A DNA stretch of 64,000 bases from Loxodes magnus (lineage: Eukaryota; Ciliophora; Karyorelictea; Loxodida; Loxodidae), in assembly GCA_946699065.1 (NCBI GenBank), contig CAMPDV010000440.1, positions 62,001-126,000 on the forward strand. Direction: 5' to 3'. A model generated the notes under the pieces. The model was not told the DNA's origin. It saw only the letters and a program-made list of their open reading frames with translations, and made no database searches. The number at the start of each line of letters is the position of its first letter. Position 1 is the stretch's first letter. Both the position numbers and the translations under genes were made by a program. Of the stretch, positions 1 through 12,068 are shown piece by piece.

Positions 1-450
1 AAATAATTTTAGTAAAACGGTCTAGATTATCATGATTAAATATGAACGAAACGATCTAATTCTCCACATATACAAATCTCAGAGAATTTAATTTTGAAAT
101 AGCTTTGTTATCAATCATATGAATAATTATAGCAAAAGGTTTTAAATTTGTTAATAGAAATTATTTCTCTAATAATAACTTTATTTAGTTTTGCATATGC
201 ATAAAATGGGAATTATCTTCTTCTTTATCGATATCTTCAAGGTAAAAATGTTCAGTTTACATTGATCTCATCCTTCTGTGGTTTTAAATAGATTTTTTGA
301 TTTCCCCTACCTTCTATGTAAAGTAATAATTGATTGTAAAGTCCAAGCGTGATGTATTACTTGTCTGCTCTTGCAGAATATAATTTTATTAATCTTCTAA
401 GTTATTCTCCCCCAATTGCTTCAAAAACAGCTAAGCATCCGTTATATTTA

Positions 451-906
451 TCATAATATTCTTCCTTTATGATCTTATTTTAAAGTTTCTAGATCTTAAT
501 GTTAGCTCTAATTGCAATTTTATAATTTATCATATAAATCACTTAGTTAAATAGTCTATCTAACTTAATTTTATTTTTAATATTTGAAAATTTATTGAGA
601 TATATCTTATTTCTTCTCCTTTTAAAGTTAAGATACTCTTTCATTTTCATTTAGTTTATGTTCAATTTCATGCTCATAATCATAGTCTTGTGCCAATTAA
701 GACTATCTAATATTCAGATTATTTTAAGCTTCTTACATTTTAAAATTACTCCATTTTAGATTTTATAACTCTTAAAATGAAAGATCAAGTTATTACTTAG
801 TAGTTTCAGTTATAGTTCCACAATCATTCTTATAGCAGCATATTTCAGCTTAAGCTAACTAGTTAAAAGTTTCTTTAATAGCAGACCAGATACTGAGTTT
901 AATCAT
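451..906 (-). CDS. coiled-coil-like coding segment, unidentified
   Basis: Read with TAA/TAG as Gln, the minus strand from an ATG at 906 is open for 151 codons to a TGA at 451-453. The product is rich in Gln, Glu, Lys, Leu and Asn (for example QLAQDYDYEHEIEHKLNENE), as in a coiled-coil rod. There is no recognisable enzymatic motif. It lies downstream of two similar minus-strand segments (1242-2006 and 3748-4473), so all three may be parts of one large gene broken by frameshifts or short introns. A run of this length without TGA can occur by chance in such AT-rich DNA; the helical composition is the main support. I do not recognise the family. Confidence 0.35.
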
Positions 907-1241
907 TTCTACTTTTGATTTATTTTAATTTTGTTAATACATTTTTCTTTAATTTCATAATCCCAAAATTAATCTAATTCTTTTCAAGATTATTTAGATA
1001 TCCTATTAAAATTGCTAGCACTTATTACAATCTATTGAAATTTCACTCTCTTTTTAATCTTTTTTTAATGGAAATGTATTCTAATTTAATTGGTATTTTC
1101 TTTTTATATAGTTAAATTATTTGTCTAATAGGCAAATTCATTCTAATATATCTTAAAATTTGAGTCATATTAGTTTGATTCTACTAATCTTTGTACCAAG
1201 CTTTAGTTTTTATTCGGACCCCTTTAGTTCTTAATTAGTTC

Positions 1242-2006
1242 TCAATAATTATTTTTCTTTTTCCTCTTATTTTTAGCAGCCACTAAAGTAACTAAGATTT
1301 AGTTATTGATAATATTAGATTAGATTGTGAAAATGTAAATCTTAGAAGTAAACTTAAGAAAACTTACAAAATGATTATTTGCTTACAGTGCTAGTTGTAT
1401 TATCTTAAACTAAGATAGGTAAGTTTAAATTAGATTATCTAGACTTATTACTCTTACTTTGTTAATATTTGTTGAACTACAGTAAGCAAATCTATTACCT
1501 ATTCTAGCAAACTCTAAATAGCTAATTATTTGTTCTATAATTACATTTGATAAACTTTAATCTTAGTTTTGCTTACTTTTCTTATAATTTTCTTAGCTTA
1601 ATTATAGTTAATTATATAATATATCTAGCTCTTTAGAGGATTCTATATCTTAATTATACAAATCTTTTAAACATGTTTTTTAAATCTAAGATGCTACTAA
1701 GGTAAACTAATTTGTCTATAGGATTATTTCTATTCCCTTCAAATATTCTACAACGAATATTCATGTTTTAGAGCTGTATTTAGATATTTAAAAGAACTCG
1801 AAGCTATTTGCTTATAGGTTACTAGTTAGAGTTTCTTAATAAGCTTATAATTCCTTTAACTCTCTGAAGATAAATTAGTCTAAACCTATTCCTTTAACGT
1901 TATCTTGCACCTGTCTATGCAAATCCTTTTAGATAGCAGCTTCTTTATTTTTAAATAAAGAAGAACCGCTAAGAATAAATTCTTGCGATTTTATTTCTTC
2001 CTCCAT
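1242..2006 (-). CDS. unidentified coding-like segment with one internal TGA
   Basis: From ATG at 2006 (MEEEIKSQEFILSGSSLF) the frame runs 254 codons to TGA at 1242-1244, with one in-frame TGA at codon 82 (1761-1763). The second part, 172 codons, is uninterrupted. The product is polar in its first half and more hydrophobic near the end. Just upstream (2010-2579) the same strand encodes a helical stretch from a possible start at 2579 (MINKNVQKTENK), with frame changes around 2150 where TGAs cluster. That suggests decay or unrecognised small introns. No family is recognised. The base composition (somewhat more G+C than the flanks) and the shared strand tie it to the other segments in 1-4.5 kb. 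Confidence 0.4.
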
Positions 2007-2009
2007 TTT

Positions 2010-2579
2010 TTTATTTCGTTCAATAATAATAATAAATTAACGTGATTTCACCTATATTTGGTTCATCATGAATTAAAAGTTTATTGTTAAATAAAAGCTT
2101 TAACTTCAAATTTGCTTGGATCATGTCTATCATAAATCTTAATTATTTTTATTTTGTTCTTTCTAATAATTTTCGATTGGTTGAGTTACATTCGTTTCTT
2201 ATTGAATTCCTTAACTGGATATTAGATAAATGGAGCTTTTTTATTTAGTTGAAGTAATTTTTTTCCTGTAAAGTTTGCCTTCTTAATTGCAATAAAATTT
2301 GAATATATTTTCCATTAATTTTCCATGATTCTCTTTTCTTCTTAGTCTAAATCGGAAACAATTTCTCACTTTATGCCTAGTCTCTTGTAATATCAGCATC
2401 TCATTATTTTCCGATAGGAAATTTAATTTATCATGCATACTTCGGATCATTCATCGATATCTTTTAGAGGAATACGTTTTCATCCCGCTCTGAAAATCGG
2501 TTATATCTTTTTCTAATTGGTCAATTCTGACATTCACTACCTATTTATTTTCAGTTTTTTGCACATTTTTATTAATCAT
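2010..2579 (-). pseudogene. helical coding remnant upstream of the 2006 ORF
   Basis: A minus-strand frame from ATG 2579 gives a predicted coiled-coil stretch (NVRIDQLEKDITDFQSGMK), then an in-frame TGA at 2451-2453, then about 100 open codons with a basic segment. Around 2100-2170 the apparent coding frame changes at least twice; one frame reads IYDRHDPSKFEVKAFI and the next NKLLIHDEPNIGEITLIYY. This is what indels in an old gene, or unannotated mini-introns, would look like. Function unknown. Confidence 0.3.
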
Positions 2580-2639
2580 CAGGTATTAAAATTTATTTCG
2601 AGACTTTTTCAAGAAGATTCGATTCAATCTAAATTAAAT

Positions 2640-3747
2640 GTTCTCCTTAGATATTAATTTAAATGCATATTATGGAGTTTAAATTTAATAGTACATTGAT
2701 GAAATTAAATTTAAACTTAGTTTAGTTAAAGATGCTTTTCTCAAAAGCCATCTTCAAGTTAAAAATGTCTTGTTCTAAAACAATACAAAAGATGTCATCT
2801 TACACTCAGTACTTACACATTATTGATTAAGTTTATTTACTTTAAGCTGAAATTTTACTGAGATTTATGATATAAATATAGAAGGATATTATGATCCCTA
2901 GTAATTAGTTGAAAGGAATTTAATGATTGACTCTATTATTTAGCATATAATGATAATTTAATTTTTATTAGTGAATATATTAATAACTAACTTAAACGTT
3001 TAATTATTATATTTTCCTTGGCATTTTTCCTTAGAAGCTGTAACTCTTTTTTTATTTCACTTTTTTCTCAGTTAAATCTTTTTTAATTGTTTCTTTATCA
3101 AAGTAAAAATTGACAATTTTCTGAAGCATAAATAGAAAAAATGGCTTTTAAAAATTATAGCTATTAAACTATTTAGTGCAGATTTATTTTAAGCACACAA
3201 CTAATATCCTTACTTAATTTATTATTATCATGCTATATTTTAAATTCATATTTAAACGATTTCTTAGTTAGAACTATTGCAAATTTTATTTTAGAAGACA
3301 CTCCTTTCTAAATTATTCCGTTAATATAATAAATACCTTTAAAAATGCATATCTCTAAATTGTATAATACTTTATTCTAATAATCTTCAGTTTTATATAT
3401 TTTTAAGGACTAAACTAAAAAGTCTTTTTGCGTGCAAATTATTTATATTTATAACTTCTGGTAGTGTAATACTAAAAGAAACTAATTGAATGTTTAAGTT
3501 TTTTCTTCAGATATTTCTGTTTTTGAAGTTGATTATTCATTAAATTAACTTTTTGCTTTAATAGAGATACGATATATTTCTATATTTAGTAAAAAACTTT
3601 TATTGATAGGATTTTATAATTTTCATTCGTTATTATACTATTTATTGAATTTCGATCTTTATTTATGCTTTACTTTATGCTTTATTTATTTTAAGTATTA
3701 TCTATTTAGCTCCTTTCTAATTGCTTCATAACTTCCTTTAAAATTAT
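2640..3747 (-). other. AT-rich stretch, weak minus-strand coding signal
   Basis: No clear start or domain. Roughly 3480-3747 continues the composition of the segment above it on the minus strand after a TGA at 3748-3750 (for example LLKQKVNLMNNQLQKQKY), so it may be the downstream part of the same protein. The rest shows nothing I can support. Confidence 0.25.
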
Positions 3748-4473
3748 TCATTTCATATTAACTTCTCCTTTAGAAATTTAACCTAATAATACATTAAACT
3801 TAAGGAGCATCTAAATACCTTCTTATATAATTTTATATTTAACTGGAGATAAGCTATTAGATTCTTCCTCATATCTCCTTTGAGAGAGATTGAATTCTCA
3901 GAAAATACCCCAGATGATTTTTGAATTAAACTAAAATGATCTAACTTTGCTTATTAATAAGTAAAGATTTTGCTCTTGTTTCAATAATAATTGATTTAGC
4001 TTTTGATTGATTTATTAGACTTCCTTATATTTTCCTTTTAATTTTATATTATTTTAATATAATCCTAACTTATCTGCTTTATTATTCAAATGCTATTAAC
4101 TTTAATCAGCTAATTTTGCTTAACTAGAATGCTTAATTAACTAAATTTTATTTGTACTAACTGAAACTTCCAAATATTATGATTGAATTTGAGTTAATTT
4201 TCTTGGTCTTATTGTAAAGAAATAGTTTAAGTAAGTTTATACTAAATTAGAAAGCTTTAAGGAAGCGTTTATTAGATGCATCTTAAATATCTTTTATTTA
4301 TTTAAAAAGTTATTAACTAATGTCCTTACTATCAAGATAATACCTCCTTCCTGCTCATGAACATAGCTTAGTTAAAAGGATTTAAATACTAAAAGTAATG
4401 GCATGAAAGAGCCAGTATTAAGCTTTTTACCTATGACTATTAAGAAATGAAGGTTAACATTTATTCTGTCCAT
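3748..4473 (-). CDS. coiled-coil-like protein segment, unidentified
   Basis: ATG at 4473 opens a minus-strand frame of 241 codons ending at TGA 3748-3750, with a single internal TGA at codon 192 (3898-3900). The first 191 codons have no TGA. The middle and C-terminal part is rich in Leu, Lys, Gln and Asn with helical spacing (EVQQINQKLNQLLLKQEQN). The N-terminal part is more hydrophobic, without a clear signal peptide. It is the most upstream of several minus-strand coding segments in the first 4.5 kb, and could be the N-terminal part of a long structural protein. Unrecognised. Confidence 0.4.
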
Positions 4474-4863
4474 GCTGGTATTTTCTTTGCAGGATTTTAG
4501 ATAGTGGAAGTAACGAAAAGGTAGAGTAAGTTTCAATTTTTAGTATGCTGACTATAGTAAAATTTATGATAGTCGAGTATTTACTAGAATAAGGAAAGTT
4601 GCTTGCTATAAGATAAATAGTAAAAAGATGCAATTTTGGAAATTTCTCATATTCCTACCTTTATTTTTAGCAGGAAATGTGATAGACAATTAAATAAAAA
4701 ATCCGTATACAACAAGTAGATTTATTATTGGGAATTAGAAAAACAAGAATTAAATAGAAAGTATATAAAAAGTAAAAAAGAAGCAAGCTATAAATGATGA
4801 AGATACTTTTTTTTTCGATTCGAATATTAGTCTGAAGATTTTCTTTTTCACTTTTTTCCATAA

Positions 4864-4883
4864 TTTTGTTTACTTAGTTTAAT
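4864..4883. repeat. 20-bp target-site duplication, left copy (element A)
   Basis: The 20-mer ttttgtttacttagtttaat occurs here and again, identical, at 5711-5730, exactly bracketing the gag-like element. Bases outside the match differ. This is the signature of one insertion event by a target-primed retroelement. Confidence 0.85.
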
Positions 4884-5710
4884 AATAATATACTTAATTA
4901 AAGTGTTTGTGGTTTTGAGGTGTTTCAACCTCATTTCCACTGACATCCAGTGATCGCTCCTGTATGCTTAAAATAAAAGTTCGGGTCATCCAGTTTTTTC
5001 GGAGTTCTGGAACTCGAATGGAAAATTCTTCTTCTGTAAATTCTTCCTTCTATCGTCACGTAAATTCTTGTTAATTCTCTTCAGATTTCTTCGCTGTTTC
5101 TCTTCATCTTTTCCTTGTATATCTTGCAACTCTTGAATCTATGGAATCTTGATTAGCACAGGTAACATCTCTTGAGAATCCTTCTAATATTGGTTGGTTC
5201 TTTTTACTTATCGTCTTCTACTTCCATTTTTATTTCTTAGATTAGAGGCTCTATTCTTTTTTGTCCAAGTTGCTATACTTCGAATTCTTATTTGACTAAT
5301 CTTTCTTCAGTATTTTAACTTTTTTCTAATAATTTTTTGTTTTCTTATCTTAATATTTTTACTTCTTCTTAAAGAATACGTACAGATTTCAAAAGACTTT
5401 CAATTAATAATTATTCTTCATTTGTCTGTTTTTGCATCGTTTTTGGATTCTCTTATTTCCTATAGTTACTTGGTCTAGGTTTAGGAAGAAAGTCAATATT
5501 TTATTATTAGTTTTATTCTGTTTATGCTTATTTAAGTTCTTATTTTATTTAAGATTTACTTTAATTTTCAACTATTAGAGGTTATTAAGATTAAGAAGAT
5601 TATTATTTTATTAGAGAAGACGTGATGGATGAAGAATTAGAAGTCTCTGGTTTTTGCTCCTTTATCTATGGAGCCTACAAAAAACCCTTCTTGAGACCTT
5701 CTGCCATTTT
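4884..5710 (-). mobile_element. compact gag-only retroelement, copy A (about 827 bp)
   Basis: The element lies between perfect 20-bp target-site duplications and consists almost entirely of one ORF. Its 5' end is only 3 nt upstream of the ATG; its 3' end has a short untranslated tail running into (ATT)n next to the duplication. A second copy in opposite orientation at 62214-63055 has the same ends and its own, different duplication. The mobile unit is therefore this short piece rather than a random fragment of a longer element. It encodes no reverse transcriptase, so it was presumably moved in trans by a LINE such as those nearby. It resembles mammalian half-LINE (HAL1-type) elements in plan; homology to them is not implied. 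Confidence 0.75.
4931..5707 (-). CDS. gag-like ORF1 protein with CCHC zinc knuckle
   Basis: The frame starts at ATG 5707 (MAEGLKKGFLQAPQIKEQKP) and ends at TGA 4931-4933, 258 codons, with one internal TGA at codon 209 (5081-5083). Order of parts: a Ser/Gln-rich N-terminus; a predicted coiled coil at about residues 105-165 (EEVKILRQENKKLLEKSQN); a CX2CX4HX4C knuckle at about 181-194 (CYLCQSRFHRFKSC); then a basic C-terminal region that continues after the TGA (RELTRIYVTIEGRIYRRRIF). That C-terminal region aligns with the ORFs at 21.1-23.0 and 47.1-48.0 kb, so it is genuine coding sequence and the TGA is probably read through or as Trp. Such proteins bind element RNA in ribonucleoprotein particles. 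No frameshift is seen in this copy. Confidence 0.75.
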
Positions 5711-5730
5711 TTTTGTTTACTTAGTTTAAT
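5711..5730. repeat. 20-bp target-site duplication, right copy (element A)
   Basis: Identical to 4864-4883 and immediately adjacent to the 5' end (ATG side) of element A. Confidence 0.85.
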
Positions 5731-6029
5731 TCTTTTTTTCTAGATATTCTTTAATTTTTATCAACTTATTTCATAAAAACTTATGGAGTTTTACTATTTC
5801 TCTTCTTTCAATACTTTATTTTCTATTTTAGCTTCACGGAAATTTTTTCGATTTACTTTTATAAATTTTATTAACTTTTTATTGAGCTAATATAATAGTA
5901 ACGACTGAGCAACAAAATAAGGATTTATGATTATATTTGATGTTCGTTTTAATCAAACTTAAGTTACTAAAGTATTTGTTCAATTAAATTTAAATAATTT
6001 ATCTTAATTATCAATAAGATTTAATGATG

Positions 6030-6345
6030 ATGATTACTAGATTTATAATTTATAATTAAATTTAAGTTTTTCGTTTTGAGAAATTTCAACCTTGTCAGAA
6101 AAATAGCAGTTCATACTCGCTGTTGTTAAATTAAAAAAATTTAGAATGTCCAATTTTTGGAGAGATTGGGAATTCTGGGTTTTGTAGGTTTACTTCCTCT
6201 CAATACTTTCGTTTTTTTCCAGCTTTTTCTTGTTTCTTCATATTTTTCTTGATTACAAATGTTCCGTTTTTTTCTATAATTTCAAGCAATTCCAATATAA
6301 GTGTCATAAGCTAGAAGAAGCATTTTTCCTTATCTTTATCTATTT
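6030..6345 (-). pseudogene. gag-like relic with degenerate zinc knuckle
   Basis: The minus strand encodes a degraded knuckle (SSSL-TGA-HLYWNC), a Lys/Asn-rich stretch and a C-terminus ending near KVEISQNEKLK. The closest match in the window is the relic at 25.4-25.75 kb, which has SL-TGA-HLYWKC and the ending VVKIPQNEKIK. It is also a distant, same-orientation relative of element A's 3' part: both end in a Gag C-terminus followed by a trinucleotide-rich tail (ATC-type here). It is an older insertion and no target-site duplication was found. Confidence 0.55.
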
Positions 6346-6599
6346 TAATTTATTTTATGCTTTCTAATCCTTTCTTCTTCAAATGATGAAGATTACTATC
6401 ATATAATTACACTAGTCAATAAACCAGTAAATAAAATAAGATAGGAAAACTGATTTAATACATCATAGTGGCTAAGAACGAATAGTGAACTATAAATCAA
6501 CAATTCAATGAAATTTGCAATAGCTAATAAAGGATAAAAATGGAAAAATAAATTGAAGGACGGAGATTTATTTAAGTGTGTTTTTTAGGAAAATTATAT

Positions 6600-9250
6600 T
6601 GAAAAATCAACTGATTAATTAATATTAATATGTGTTTACCTTTTTCATATAGGTAACAAAAAATGTTCTGAAACTTCCTTCTCAATAATCTTTATTCAAT
6701 TTCCTTCAATCATTTCTGCTTTGCTGCTCACTAACCAAATTACTCCGATAACTCTTTCATTCTTCGTCATTTTGATTTAAATTTAAATTATCTACGAAGA
6801 AACTTTGAATGAAAGGATTCAGTTCTCAAATTAGTTTATTAAAGTTATCTTCGAGTAGGGAAGTAAATATTAATATAATTTAGGGTTGTAAGTTATAAGT
6901 TAACTAATTCATAATTCCTGAAATCTTTAAACCTTTCACCTAAATCTTGCAGAATTCCACACTAAGAATATGCTAATAGCGTCTTATTCTCCGTAAGTGC
7001 AAATTTCAGAGAATTTTATTTAATAATGTCTAAATCATACTAAAAGTTGTAACTAAACATCCTTAATTTGTAAATTGATACTATTCTCAAATCATTGTCT
7101 TGTTTAATATAGTGTGAGTATACATTAGAAATTTCTAAAAATAAATGTTATTTATTTAATCTTAAAAAATGCAGGGAGTAGGAACCTCCCTCATGCTTGC
7201 TATTTTATCTTAATAAAACTTTTGTTCTATTTAATTCTAAATATTGCTCTTATATATTATTTGTTACTACTAGCATTTTAATGATTTGTTTGAAAATGTT
7301 AATTTATTGTTTTTAAATTCTTGAAATATTTAAGATTATCATTCTCTGCTTTATTAAAAGAAATGCTACATCATAGTTTGAATCCGTTTAAGATTCAGTT
7401 CAAAGCTTTATATAGAATTTGAAATACCTCATTGTAATATAATTTTCAAAAAGTGATCAATTCTAGTCAATAAAGCAAGATTCATTAAAAATAGAACGAG
7501 GACTTTATAAAGCACATCTTGCGATTTTTCTTTAGCTAGAGATTATATCATGCTTTATCATTTATACTCCAAAGAATTGCTAAGGAATTATTTCTAATCC
7601 TTACTTTGCCTTTGGTAGTAAACCTATTCGAAATTCTATTCAAAGTTCTAAGGAGAAATAATTTGATATTTAGATAAGTTTTAGATAGATCCACTCATAC
7701 ATTTTTAATACTTCATAGAAACTTCTTAGCAATTAGCTTTATAGTTTTCATTTTCATTAATTTTTATATCCTAGACAGTAACTTTTTTGATATTTAAATT
7801 TGATAATAATTTAAATTTTTTATTGAACTCTAAGTTTTAATGCTTCTAGCTCTGTTTTCTAAATCAAACATATTTACATTTTCCAGTATTTTCTAATTTA
7901 ACTAAACTAAATACTTCATATGTGGTCTAAAAAAATATTATCTTCATTAGACAGTAATAATTAGCCATATTCCCAAACTTTGGGAAAAAGCAAATGTCAG
8001 CAAGTTTTTAAACAAAGTTGTTTTTAATAAGTTTCCAAATATTTGATTACAATGTCATAGAAAATAAGGGCAAGAACTGGACCATGCGAACTTCCTTGTA
8101 AAATACTCTTTTATATATAATTCAAATTTCTCGATAATGTATCGACTAAAAGAAATCTAACGTTTAGATTTGAATAAAAAGATTCGGTACAATTTATTAG
8201 AGCAAGCGGGATCTTAAGTTTATGTAAATGTCCAAATAGTAAATCCCTGCTAATAGTATCGATCGTCTTTTCTGCGTCTATAAGAGTAACAAAAGATATT
8301 TTTCTCTTCCTCATCTCCTGTACTTGATATATTGCTTATCTCTTCTTTAAAAATCCTTATTATGAAGGGTGTATAATTTTACGCCCATAAATGATTCATA
8401 AATTCTTTAAGGATTATTTATCATATATTTTAAGGATAATATTTATAAGTGGATAGGTCTCCAGTTCTTTCAATTACTCTTTGATCCTTTTTATAAATTA
8501 AAAGGATTCTAACTTGTTTGAATTAGTTTTGAATTGTATGTTTTCCTAGCATATTATTCATAAAAGCCTAAAGTACTACTTAAAATTCATTACTAACATA
8601 TTTGATAAGCTCAGTTCTGATATCATGCACTCTTGATGGTTTATTTAACTTATTGTAAGTTTATTAAACTAAATTCTTACTGATAAGGTGCTTTATCTTT
8701 TTTTACAGAATCAAAATTTTTAAAAATATTATCGATCATTTAATTATAGTTCTTCAACTCTTCATCATTGCTAGTATGTTTATTAAAAACATTGCCTTCT
8801 CAAGTATTTACAAATTAAGAAAAACTTTCAGAATCCATATGCATATTGTTTCTTTTCTCTGGCTTAGGAATATTCTTTCATATTAAAGCATTTTAGAAGA
8901 TGACTAGTTCATTACTTCTCTATCTTCTTTGGCTTACTACCTTATATTTTCAAAAATTATGGTTAAATCTATTAAACTTTCTATTTTTTTCTAATGCTAG
9001 TTTAATAACTTTCTAGTTAGCTCTTCCTTTCAAACTGGAACTTCTAATAATCCATTTTTATCTATTTAGCAGCCTTAAAACTATTTTATTATCCTCATTT
9101 TCAAAACTTCTAACGATACAAAATTATGATAGTAATTAAAGATATCAGAATCTTTCCGTCAAAACTGAGGTGTTTAAACCTAGTTATACCAGATATATTA
9201 TCCAAATCGATTGATTTTGAAGTTTCATATCCCTCTCCTTATCTTGCATT
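6600..9250 (-). pseudogene. LINE (non-LTR) reverse transcriptase relic
   Basis: On the minus strand the pieces occur in the right order for a LINE ORF2, with TAA/TAG as Gln. A linker lies at about 8880-8640 (NDEELKNYNQMIDNIFKNFD). The RT N-terminus is at about 8540-8450 (RILLIYKKDQ). Motif A is at about 8300-8235 (FVTLIDAEKTIDTISRDLL, cf. FVDFxKAFDTVxR). Motif B is near 8090-8050 (LQGSSHGPVLALIFYDIVI), and a decayed motif C near 7960-7940 (LLSNEDNIFL in place of YADD). The 3' part, 6620-7600, recurs as a direct repeat at 39275-40220. The catalytic Asp residues of motif C are lost and the frame shifts between pieces, so the copy is dead. No endonuclease domain is visible. Confidence 0.7.
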
Positions 9251-11130
9251 TAAAAAGACAATGCAACTTTAAAATTTGACTCTTTGAAATTAAAAGCTGG
9301 TAAGTTATTTTTGCTAAATATAACTTAAAATCTAAATTCTTATAATAAACTAAGGATTATATTAACTAGCTAATTAGAATTGAATAAAAGTAAATTGCTT
9401 AAAGGAAATAGAAATCCTTATATATTCTTAATTTAGAATAGAAGTAGTAAGTAACTATAGAGTTTATTTAATTAAATTATCAAAGCAAATATCAATCTTT
9501 GAATAAGGAAATGTAATCAAAGATAAAAATCTTGCAAATCTAGATTTAATAAAATTAAGTCATAGTTATAAAATTTACAGATATAGCAACTTTAAATAAT
9601 ATAATCATCAAACTAGAAAAATAAAATTTAGCTAAGAATAGCTTTAAATTATAGAATTCACTATTCATCATTATTTTAAATAAGATATAGTACAAAAGTT
9701 TTTAACCCTTTTAACTAGTTTTAAATCTAATCAAGATTATTAAAATCTGTTCTTAATTAGATATTAATAAATAGTTTAGAAATCTAAATTAATGCTATAC
9801 TTTCTTTTGATTCTTAAAGTCTATTGGATATTTATAATTTTAATTGTATGTCACTTATAGAGTAATTTTAGTAAATTACTCTAAAATAGTGATAAATTTA
9901 TGTATTTTAATATACTTAATAAATATTAATTACGAGAGGGATTAATATGTTATTCTAACTAGAAGGCTATTTGATATTTATATCCTTTGTCCTACATCCA
10001 TGATTTAAATAAGTTTTATACTTAAAATAGTAAAATAAAATTACTATATGCTTATAAATTATGCTGTTTACCTAATTTCTATTATTCTTTATTTTTGTGA
10101 AGATATTATACTAAAGCAAAAATCCAAATTTTCTTTATTAATCATTGACCATTCTTTATACATATGACCATTATACCTTTAAGTACTTGGTTTAAAAAAT
10201 TGTTATTGTTCCCAAGTGGAAAATCGAACTGAGCCATAATTAAAATAAAGGATTAATTACCTGTAATTTAACATTCTAAGTAATTGAACAACTAGTTTTT
10301 AGTCTTAGGTTTAATTTAAACCAAATTTTATACCTCTTACACTTCTAATCGGTAAACAAGACCTTGCTTATTTTTTACCATTAATGCCCCAATGATGCAG
10401 ATATATTACCTATAATTAAGCATTGATATTTTTAATTACCCTTAGATTATTACTATTCATATCAGAAACTAAAAATAAATTTATATGCTTTTTTCTTCTA
10501 AAATTATTGATTGAAAACTCTTCCTTTTTTCTTTTTAAGATTTAAAGTTCTAATTTATACTCAAATTATGTTATTGCTTTTAGAAATAGCCATAGTTTAC
10601 TTATCAGTTAAATAGTAAATATAGTATTTTATACTAATATGAAACTTCCTTTTTAGCATTATTTTTTAGTTTCAGTTTTTCGATTTATAAACTCAAACTT
10701 GATCAAAGCAAATCAAACTTTTTTAATTTTTAGTTTCTATGTTTTTTCGATTATTTTTAGAGTGTTAATACTCCTTCTTTAGTACATTGTCCTAAAAAAA
10801 CTATAAATCACTTATCTAAAAAAAATAACTTTAGCTGGTTTAAGAATAATCAATTATATTTTTAAACTTTATACAAATAACTAGAAAATTATATCAGTAA
10901 TAGCTTGTAAGTTCTATACTAACTTATTTATATTTTGATTAAAACTGAAATATTCAATAAGTAGAACATTTATAAGAAACTATTACTTTATTACAGTAAA
11001 ACAAGCTAAAGAATAAAAAAAATTGTTTATAGCAAAATGCTTTGAATTTAAAGTTGAAAAAGTTCAACAAAAGAGCATTTAGTAAAGTAATTATTTACTA
11101 TAGAAAGCATTTTTAAATAAAATGTAGTTA
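9251..11130. other. AT-rich stretch without a supported gene
   Basis: Very high A+T. A plus-strand run from about 9440 to 9680 is open under the Gln code, but its composition is not convincing. No domain, repeat or RNA gene is recognised. Confidence 0.4.
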
Positions 11131-11139
11131 AATTAACTT

Positions 11140-11330
11140 ACATTCTGGCACCAAGAAGTACCCCATAGCGAAGAACCGAAAAAGAATCTTGGTAGGAGCC
11201 AAAAGAAGATAAGATTCACAAGAGAATGCTTTTATGGAAGACTTCAGTGAAGATTTTTTTAACTTTGAAAATCTTTATAAAAGAGCAGCGCGCCATTGAG
11301 GTGCTACGCGCTCAATAATCTTATTCATTG
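11140..11330 (+). other. GC-richer island with a short ORF start and hairpin
   Basis: This 190-bp patch is clearly richer in G+C than its surroundings. It contains ATG at 11234 opening an acidic frame (MEDFSEDFFNFENLYKRAAR) and a small inverted repeat, attgag (11295-11300) with ctcaat (11311-11316) around a GC-rich loop. It may be the 5' part or a terminal structure of the retroelement whose pol begins at 12069. That link is only positional. Confidence 0.3.
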
Positions 11331-12068
11331 ATTATTTATTTTTAATATAATTAAAAAGGAATTTTCTTTTTCACAATATTGACTAGTAAGCTTAGATAAT
11401 ATAACAGTATAAATTTCTACAGATTTATTTTGAAAATTCTAGCTATAATATAATGGAAGTGAGTATTTATATTCTTAATAAAATGTAAAATTCATAAATA
11501 AGTTAATCTAATAATTTAAAAGTGAAAGAATAGTCTAAATTATAAAAGGAATTTACGATTAGAATAGTTTAAAATAAAGCTTTTTAAAAAATTATAAATG
11601 GTATTATTTAACGAATAAGTTGAAAATAGATCCTAAAAAGAAACTGGTAAATAAATAAAATTTTATTATTTTTGAATATAATCTGATTAACTTTTAGTAA
11701 ATAATCTATAAATTTTAAATAGCCTAAATAAATTAAAATTAATGCAACTATACACAAACATTAAGAAGCTTTAAAAAAGTAAATTAATTAACAGAAAATA
11801 ACTAATTGTAGTAATAAAATATTGTGAGAAATTTAAGAAGTGGAAGAATATAATTGATATAGTTTAAACTTAGGAGTAATATACAATTTATTATATAAAT
11901 AATAATAATAATTTAACGCAAACTTATTCTTTAAAAGAATCGACACAGTTTTTAGATACTTAATAAATATGATTAAAAGTTAAATATGCTTCAAAAATTA
12001 TTATAGATGAAATAATAATTAATTTTTAGAAAAAAGATTGAAAAAAATAATTAAATATATTATATGTT

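Noticed and set aside
9440..9680. Plus-strand run open under the Gln code
   Set aside because: About 80-100 codons without TGA is expected by chance; no domain or composition signal.
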